From positions 53,854-117,853 of the forward strand of contig CAZLPS010000001.1 in the NCBI GenBank assembly GCA_964561455.1: a DNA stretch of 64,000 nucleotides. The letters run 5' to 3'. Within the stretch, counting starts at the first letter, position 1; every line of letters starts with the position of its first letter. The position numbers and the translations under genes were made by a program. Positions 59,653-64,000 of this stretch are shown here, in pieces. Below the pieces are notes generated by a model. That model saw only the letters and a program-made list of their open reading frames with translations. It did not search any database and had not been told where the DNA came from. The DNA is from JABDGR01 sp964561455 (GTDB lineage Bacteria > Verrucomicrobiota > Verrucomicrobiia > Opitutales > JABDGR01).

Positions 59653-61161
59653 TTATGGAAGAGCCGAGCTCGGCGCAGGCGGATGAAACTTCGCCTTGCT
59701 GCCGACGATTTCATCAACCACTTTTTGATCCGCTCCCGGATTCTTGAGCAGCCGGGCGACGCACGCGTCGGCTAGCTGGCCCAAGGTGGCATCGATTGCC
59801 GCCGGTTCTGTGGGGTCGCGCAATGCCAGCGCGCGGCGGAACAAATCCACGCAGGCCGCATCGAGCGCCGGATCGGCAATATTTTCCAGGGCCTTGATGA
59901 TTGCAATCTGTTCACTAAGATATACCGGCTGATGGCCTTTGAGTGAAGCCACCCAGCCCTGGGCGTCCACCGCTTTGAGCATTTCGGTGGCCCGGTCCCA
60001 TTGGGGTTGCGGATAAATTCGGGACGTGCTCGAGGAGCTGACTCCGCCAACGCTCGGGGTGGAGGTGCGGTGGGACAATAAATTTCCCGAGAGGGTCCAG
60101 GTCGGCGGCAATGTGCCGGCCGCATCAATGGGGGTGGGGGGAGTTTCCGCGGTGAGCCTTCTCATCGGGTCGGTTACGGCGAGGATAAACGGATTGCCCC
60201 ATTGTTTTTGCGCAGTGGTTAGAAGGGCCGCGCGGGTGGCGGCGTTGGGTTCGGCAAGATATTTGGCGGTAAAATCGGTCACGCGCTGGTAATGCCATTC
60301 CGCAATGGGGTAGGCCAGGAATTTCACTGCGGTCGCTTTCGCGGCCTCGGGATAATAAAACGCCAGTCGGTCAAAGGCATCCTGATGCTGGTTGCCGAAA
60401 CGCACGAATTGCAGCCCGTGAATGGCGTCGCCTGTGGCATCTTCAATGAGCGAATTGCGGTGTTGTTCGAGAGTAAGATTGCCCCAGTCCTGGCGGGCGG
60501 CTTCCGCCAGCGCCGGGTTCTGCAATGGCGAGTTGACCTCCGCGCAGGCGGTCGGTTGATAGCGGACCACATGCAGCGTCCGACCCACGATTTGCCCGAG
60601 CAAAACATAGCACAGATCGCCCGTGCGCACCGTATAGTAGTCACCGGGCCCGCTTCCGAAAATGGCAATCTGGCCAAATAAATTCACTTTGGTGGGCGTC
60701 CGCGCGGGGTCGTAGCGGTAGCGGGGATCATATTCGTCGTTATACGTAATCGAGCCGAAACTACCCATTGGGGGCGGAGTCCCGGGCGCCACCACCGGAA
60801 GACCGGGATTTCTTATCTTCAACTTCGTGTCTCGGGCGTCGGTCAGATGGTCGAGCAGAGACGGAACTGCCGCCACGCCCAGCTCCACGATTTGCCGCAT
60901 GACCGGTGGGGTGGGGGGCAGGGGTTGTTTGGTCGGTCCGGTCAAAATCACCGCCGGGCTGTTGCCGCCGATAAAGATATTCACCGCCGTGGAGTTGGTA
61001 TTGGCGCCGACCGTCGGGCTGTCCACGTCCACCAGTTGGTCAATGAGTTTTTCGACCGCAGCGTTGGGTAGCGGGGCGGCGGCCGGGGTGGGGGTGTCGG
61101 CCCAGGTCAAGGCGGGGGAGCATAACCAAAGGCTGGAAATTAAGATAAAGGGGATTCTCAT
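59653..61161 (-). CDS. Secreted protein of unknown function, tandem copy B
   Basis: A 502-residue paralog of copy A with a signal peptide (ILISSLWLCSPALTWA near 6-21). It shares long identical runs with copy A, such as LLTTAQKQWGN, HQDAF and ALENIADPALDAACVDLFRR, and the last 41 residues are identical. Differences cluster in the first 130 residues (VDVDSPTVGANTNSTAV against IDVSTETAGVNSKATTM). Only 20 bp separate the two genes. The uneven divergence suggests recent duplication or gene conversion at the 3' end. It is the first gene of this minus-strand group and its upstream region contains the REP-like palindrome. Function unknown. Confidence 0.78.
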   Translation of the reverse strand: MRIPFILISSLWLCSPALTWADTPTPAAAPLPNAAVEKLIDQLVDVDSPTVGANTNSTAVNIFIGGNSPAVILTGPTKQPLPPTPPVMRQIVELGVAAVPSLLDHLTDARDTKLKIRNPGLPVVAPGTPPPMGSFGSITYNDEYDPRYRYDPARTPTKVNLFGQIAIFGSGPGDYYTVRTGDLCYVLLGQIVGRTLHVVRYQPTACAEVNSPLQNPALAEAARQDWGNLTLEQHRNSLIEDATGDAIHGLQFVRFGNQHQDAFDRLAFYYPEAAKATAVKFLAYPIAEWHYQRVTDFTAKYLAEPNAATRAALLTTAQKQWGNPFILAVTDPMRRLTAETPPTPIDAAGTLPPTWTLSGNLLSHRTSTPSVGGVSSSSTSRIYPQPQWDRATEMLKAVDAQGWVASLKGHQPVYLSEQIAIIKALENIADPALDAACVDLFRRALALRDPTEPAAIDATLGQLADACVARLLKNPGADQKVVDEIVGSKAKFHPPAPSSALP

Positions 61162-61268
61162 GGCGGGGGTATGCTTGCCTGACGCTCCAGCACGGTTTTC
61201 ATTAGAGAGTATTCAACCGTCGCAGGGCGTCCACTGTAATTTCCCGGTCTGCGACCGCTTCCTCACTT

Positions 61269-61365
61269 GGGTGGTGACGCAGTTTCAACACCGACGCAGT
61301 TTCGTAGTTTCGTAGCGCTGATCCCGCGAATGCGGGATCAGCGCTACGAAACTGCGTCACTACCC
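61269..61365. repeat. REP-like palindrome with a perfect 22-bp stem
   Basis: Positions 61306-61327 and 61332-61353 are perfect inverted repeats of 22 bp around a GAAT tetraloop (core AGCGCTGATCCCGC). An outer arm GGGTGGTGACGCAGTTTC (61269-61286) pairs with 61348-61365 in 17 of 18 positions, and a second copy of GACGCAGTTTCGTAG lies at 61293-61307, so alternative foldings compete. It sits between two divergently transcribed genes, so it is not a simple terminator. The shape resembles REP/BIME elements mobilised by a Y1 transposase. A transposase fragment lies about 400 bp away. Confidence 0.85.
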
Positions 61366-61415
61366 GCACCTCCAGCGGCTTGACGGACACCTAAGCGAGT
61401 GACATTTAATCACCC

Positions 61416-61751
61416 ATGGATGAGCCACTGCCCGTGCTGAAGAATTTCGAGGCCACGCCGCCGGATCCGCCCGAGCCCTGGTGGACGCGTTATTTCGCCT
61501 ATGTTTTCTTTATTCTAGCGATGCCCTTTGTCTCCGCGATTATCGCTTTGGGTTGGGATGTCTATAATTCAAACCGACACCGGATGCACCCGTCGGCGGA
61601 ACAATTTGGAATCATCGTCGAACAAGACATGTTCATTGCAGCGGTATTGGGCCTCGTGGGTAGCGTGATTGCATCCGTGTTTTGGGAAGTCCGGGTGATT
61701 CGCACCCGTCGGCAGCAAGACGGTGCCAACGATGGAGCGAGAAATCGGTGA
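61416..61751 (+). CDS. Small membrane protein of unknown function
   Basis: A 111-residue protein with two predicted membrane segments (YVFFILAMPFVSAIIALGW near 29-47 and FIAAVLGLVGSVIASVFW near 73-90). These are separated by a loop with HPSAEQFGIIVEQD. The N-terminus is proline-rich (EATPPDPPEPWW) and the C-terminus basic. No family is recognised. The ATG at 61416 has no clear ribosome-binding motif. It is near the palindrome upstream, so the promoter may lie there. Confidence 0.65.
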   Translation: MDEPLPVLKNFEATPPDPPEPWWTRYFAYVFFILAMPFVSAIIALGWDVYNSNRHRMHPSAEQFGIIVEQDMFIAAVLGLVGSVIASVFWEVRVIRTRRQQDGANDGARNR

Positions 61752-62273
61752 GGTTAAACCGGGGCAACTACCGGACGAATATCTTTGCCACGGCGGGAGC
61801 GCGGGCATCTGTTTCAAGGGCGGTACAAGGCGCTGGTGGTGGAGCAGGGGCCCTTGGCGCAACCATGGAATGTAGCGATGGTTGTACACCTCATGGAGCA
61901 GATCCAGGCCTCCAACCCCTGACCGATTTTTCGCCACGGGTTGGCCGAGGCTCACGGCCAACGCCGCCGCCTGCTTGGACGAAGAGGAACTCGCGACTGT
62001 CCTGCCGTCAGCCGCCTTCTTCGCCCTCGGCGATCCCGGGATAATTCCCACCAAAGTAGGCTCTTACCCCATGGCAGAATTATCGGAAATAGATTATTCT
62101 CCCGCTGGTTATCGAATTCCTGCACCGCCCACTGTCTCGGCGTTAAGTGGAATGGTCAACCAAAACCAAAACTTCATGGCCGCTTTTTCCCACGCAACCA
62201 AGGCATCTGGGCCCGGGCAACCTTCCAACAGCAGGCGCCCTTCCCGTAAGCACGTTGCACCTATTAAATCAAT
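61752..62273 (+). other. Region with only short or degenerate frames
   Basis: No complete gene is supported. Short open frames exist on both strands, including one of 131 codons from 61882 that ends in the next gene's ATGA, but none has a recognisable family. The strongest signal is a Y1-transposase-like fragment at 61758-61922, annotated separately. The region is probably remnant DNA from a decayed transposase and its surroundings. Confidence 0.5.
61758..61922 (+). pseudogene. Fragment resembling a REP-associated (Y1) transposase
   Basis: A frame between stops at 61755-61757 and 61920-61922 contains RRERGHLFQGRYKALVVEQG. This closely resembles the conserved GHLFQGRYKxLVVE segment of REP-associated tyrosine transposases, just before their NYIHLNPVRAG motif. 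Downstream the match stops, and the catalytic HUH and Tyr parts are missing. It is therefore a short remnant. Its nearness to the palindrome at 61269-61365 is consistent with a past mobile-element association. Only about 15-20 residues support this. Confidence 0.45.
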
Positions 62274-62819
62274 ATGAACGGAGCCAGCATAACGATATCC
62301 AAACGGAGCCTGTCGCAAACCCAAAAAGGACATGCGTTTCGTCTGACCGCTATGGTGGTGGTTCTATCCTGGACGGCGTTGCAAGGCTTGGTGGACTGCG
62401 GTTGTTATCTTAAAGTGGGTAATCCGACCCGGGCGCAGGCCTTTCTGGCTGGCGGCTGCGTGCTCCTGCTGTCCAGCTTGTTTTTAGTCTTGTGGCTGAG
62501 ACGCCGTGATTTGGAGCCGTCACGGGAGGCGGCCGTGCTCTTTTTTTGGGCATTTCTCGTGGTATTACCCGGCGCGACTTATGGAGTATGGCGATGGGAC
62601 AAGACCATCCTCGCGGCATTGACCCGTCGGCCCTATTCCGGGGGTACTGAAGTGGTTTTGCTCTATGCCAGTGCCATCATTTCCGTGATTTACGCGATTG
62701 TCACCCTGGTTTGGCTGAATACCACTATTTCCGCCTACGAACATGCCGAGCCCCACGCCTTGTCCGCCCGAATCACCCGGCGGATCGAGGCAATTTTTGT
62801 TTCGCCATATGTAAAATGA
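62274..62819 (+). CDS. Multi-span membrane protein of unknown function
   Basis: A 181-residue protein with about four hydrophobic segments: TAMVVVLSWTALQGLVDCG near 25-43, AGGCVLLLSSLFLVLWL near 59-75, AVLFFWAFLVVLPGATYG near 87-104, and VVLLYASAIISVIYAIVTLVW near 127-147. The ends are basic or charged, and no domain is recognised. A small frame of unknown reality ends in an ATGA overlap with the start at 62274. No promoter is obvious. The gene follows the degenerate region and precedes a 460-bp gap. Confidence 0.65.
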   Translation: MNGASITISKRSLSQTQKGHAFRLTAMVVVLSWTALQGLVDCGCYLKVGNPTRAQAFLAGGCVLLLSSLFLVLWLRRRDLEPSREAAVLFFWAFLVVLPGATYGVWRWDKTILAALTRRPYSGGTEVVLLYASAIISVIYAIVTLVWLNTTISAYEHAEPHALSARITRRIEAIFVSPYVK

Positions 62820-63279
62820 AACCATCTCCCTCAGCTGGGGAATTGAACAGAGCCAGGGGAACTGAGCAGGGAAATCGAGCAGCGAGCAGGGGCGGCTCGA
62901 AGATGTTGACCTAACGGCGGATCCACCCATTCCGCGGTAAGCGTCACGCGAGGCACCTTCCATCGCCGGTTTAACTTCTATGGGAGAATGGTGGGATAAC
63001 TACAACAACTTCCACGGTGGCGGAGATTCTGCCGCAAGACCGCGTGGGGCGGGTAAGAACGCCGCGCGAGCGGGTCGTGCCCGCCAACAATTAATGTTCA
63101 TTTTGGCCCATCGGCGGTTTCCCACTGCTTGACGGGAAACATTTGCTGTCGCGCACCAGCCCGATTATAAATGCCGCCCGCTTTATAATGGATGTTTCCT
63201 TTTAAATTGCCACAATGGCTGCCGGTTGTTCACATATCGTCCACGACCGCTGCTTTACCCTTTAACCCTGTAGCTTACC
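62820..63279 (+). promoter_or_regulatory. 460-bp intergenic region with candidate promoter for the SPFH gene
   Basis: No gene is seen in this stretch. TTGCTG (63143-63148) and TATAAA (63166-63171) are spaced by 17 bases and form the best sigma-70-like pair; a perfect TATAAT follows at 63184-63189 with a weak upstream box, so two start points are possible. Either would give a leader of about 85 to 105 bases before the ATG at 63280. The remainder is GC-rich with several short direct repeats (GAGCAG-type near 62860) but no clear function. Confidence 0.45.
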
Positions 63280-64000
63280 ATGACTATTCAACAGTTTCTC
63301 CAACAGTATGGCTGGATCCTTTGGATCGTCCTGCCGGTGTTTTTTATCGTCTTTTGTTACCGCTTGATCTTGCGCTTCTTCGGCGTCGTCATTGTGCCGC
63401 AGGACAGCATCGGCATCGTCAACAAGAAGTTCGTGCTCGTTGGCGGCAATCGCACCCTGCCGGACGGGGCCATCATCGCCCTCAAAGGCGAGGCCGGATT
63501 TCAAGCGGACACCCTGGCGCCCGGCATCCATTGGGCCCTTTGGCCGTGGCAGTATGAAATCACCCGCCAGAAATTCATCAGCATTGACGAGGGCGAAATT
63601 GGCATCGTGGACGCCCGCGACGGCAAACCACTCTCAGGCGGCCACGTATTGGCCCGGCGCGTGGATTGCGATTCATTCCAGAGCGCCCGCATGTTCCTTG
63701 CCAATGGCGGCGAACGCGGCCCCCAAGTCGCCATCATTCCGCCCGGCACCTACCGCATCAATACCGCCCTGTTCACCATTACCGCCGAAAAAGTTTTGGA
63801 AATCGCCGACAACATGGTGGGCATTGTGACGACCAAGGAAGGCACGCCGTTGCGTACCGGGGAAATCGCCGGCAAGGAAATCCAGGGCCACAATTCCTAT
63901 CAGGACGGCCAGACCTTTATTGACAACGGCGGCTTCAAGGGCCTCCAGGAGCAGGTCATGCTCGCCGGCCGTTACTTCCTCAATCCCCGCTTTGCCACGG
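63280..64000 (+). CDS. SPFH/band 7 family protein, 3' end cut by the window
   Basis: The first 240 codons of a gene that runs off the window. The N-terminus has a membrane helix (GWILWIVLPVFFIVFCYRL near 11-29), then VVIVPQDSIGIVNKKFVLVG near 36-55. After a GEAGFQADTLAPGIHWALWP segment near 71-90, the fold matches the beta-rich SPFH (prohibitin/flotillin) domain, which also contains EIGIVDARDGKPL and NMVGIVTTKEGTPL. Such proteins assemble large membrane-attached cages and organise membrane microdomains. The start at 63280 is supported by the lack of other ATGs and by a promoter upstream. Its full length is not known. Confidence 0.85.
   Translation, partial: MTIQQFLQQYGWILWIVLPVFFIVFCYRLILRFFGVVIVPQDSIGIVNKKFVLVGGNRTLPDGAIIALKGEAGFQADTLAPGIHWALWPWQYEITRQKFISIDEGEIGIVDARDGKPLSGGHVLARRVDCDSFQSARMFLANGGERGPQVAIIPPGTYRINTALFTITAEKVLEIADNMVGIVTTKEGTPLRTGEIAGKEIQGHNSYQDGQTFIDNGGFKGLQEQVMLAGRYFLNPRFAT

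Noticed and set aside
61569..62054. Minus-strand open frame of 161 codons
   Set aside because: No recognisable family, atypical composition, and it overlaps a plus-strand gene and the transposase fragment.
61882..62277. Plus-strand frame of 131 codons ending in the next gene's ATGA
   Set aside because: It starts with TTG, has no homology I recognise, and conflicts with the transposase fragment frame; the overlap may be chance.

Overview
The window is GC-rich chromosomal DNA from a Gram-negative bacterium. Kdo-pathway enzymes, a lipoprotein-like gene and envelope glycan genes indicate an outer membrane. The mix of a GbsR-type regulator, paired polymerase paralogs, an EpsI (exosortase-associated) protein, a HAF-repeat protein and large secreted proteins of unknown function suggests Verrucomicrobiota or a PVC-group relative. 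That is inference, since no rRNA or phylogenetic marker is present. The start codons I inspected mostly lack a Shine-Dalgarno motif, and many genes are coupled by ATGA/GTGA overlaps.

Layout. Positions 1-2019 hold a membrane-anchored alpha/beta hydrolase, a toxin-antitoxin pair whose toxin carries an in-frame stop, and a GbsR/MarR-like regulator. Positions 2331-48619 are one very large, almost entirely plus-strand polysaccharide locus. Its first part (2331-19888) makes nucleotide sugars: UDP-glucuronate and UDP-xylose, GDP-6-deoxy-mannose types, GDP-mannose, UDP-galacturonate type, Kdo precursors and a nonulosonic-acid-like CMP sugar. A YefM/YoeB module and a putative lipoprotein are inserted in it. 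The middle (19931-38993) holds at least eight glycosyltransferases, a MurJ-like flippase, a third O-antigen ligase/polymerase-like protein, UDP-ManNAcA synthesis, a heparinase-like protein, two acyltransferase-like proteins (the second at 39064), an inverted methyltransferase and a PglC-like initiating transferase. The last part (40318-48619) has a left-handed beta-helix acyltransferase, two acyl carrier proteins, a KAS III enzyme, an FkbH-like protein, an EpsI homolog on the other strand, a PLP aminotransferase and a CapD/PglF-like dehydratase.

Positions 48868-64000 are a more mixed region. They hold a HAF-repeat protein, a DUF1653 protein, an ankyrin protein, two tandem NMT1-like/histidine-kinase fusions followed by a cardiolipin synthase-like PLD protein, three secreted proteins of unknown function (two are tandem duplicates), a REP-like palindrome next to a probable transposase fragment, two small membrane proteins and the start of an SPFH/band 7 protein.

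How the genes may work together. The PglF/E/D/C-like set (46727, 45522, 40318, 38343) could make a lipid-linked 4-amino-4,6-dideoxy sugar. The ACP/KAS III/ACP/FkbH genes, translationally coupled to the PglD-like acyltransferase, could supply an unusual acyl group for its amine. Glycosyltransferases then extend the unit with acidic sugars, the flippase exports it, and one of three polymerases/ligases joins units. I regard this acyl-decorated sugar module, and the NeuA-HAD / NeuB-cupin fusion pair, as the most promising candidates for undescribed chemistry.
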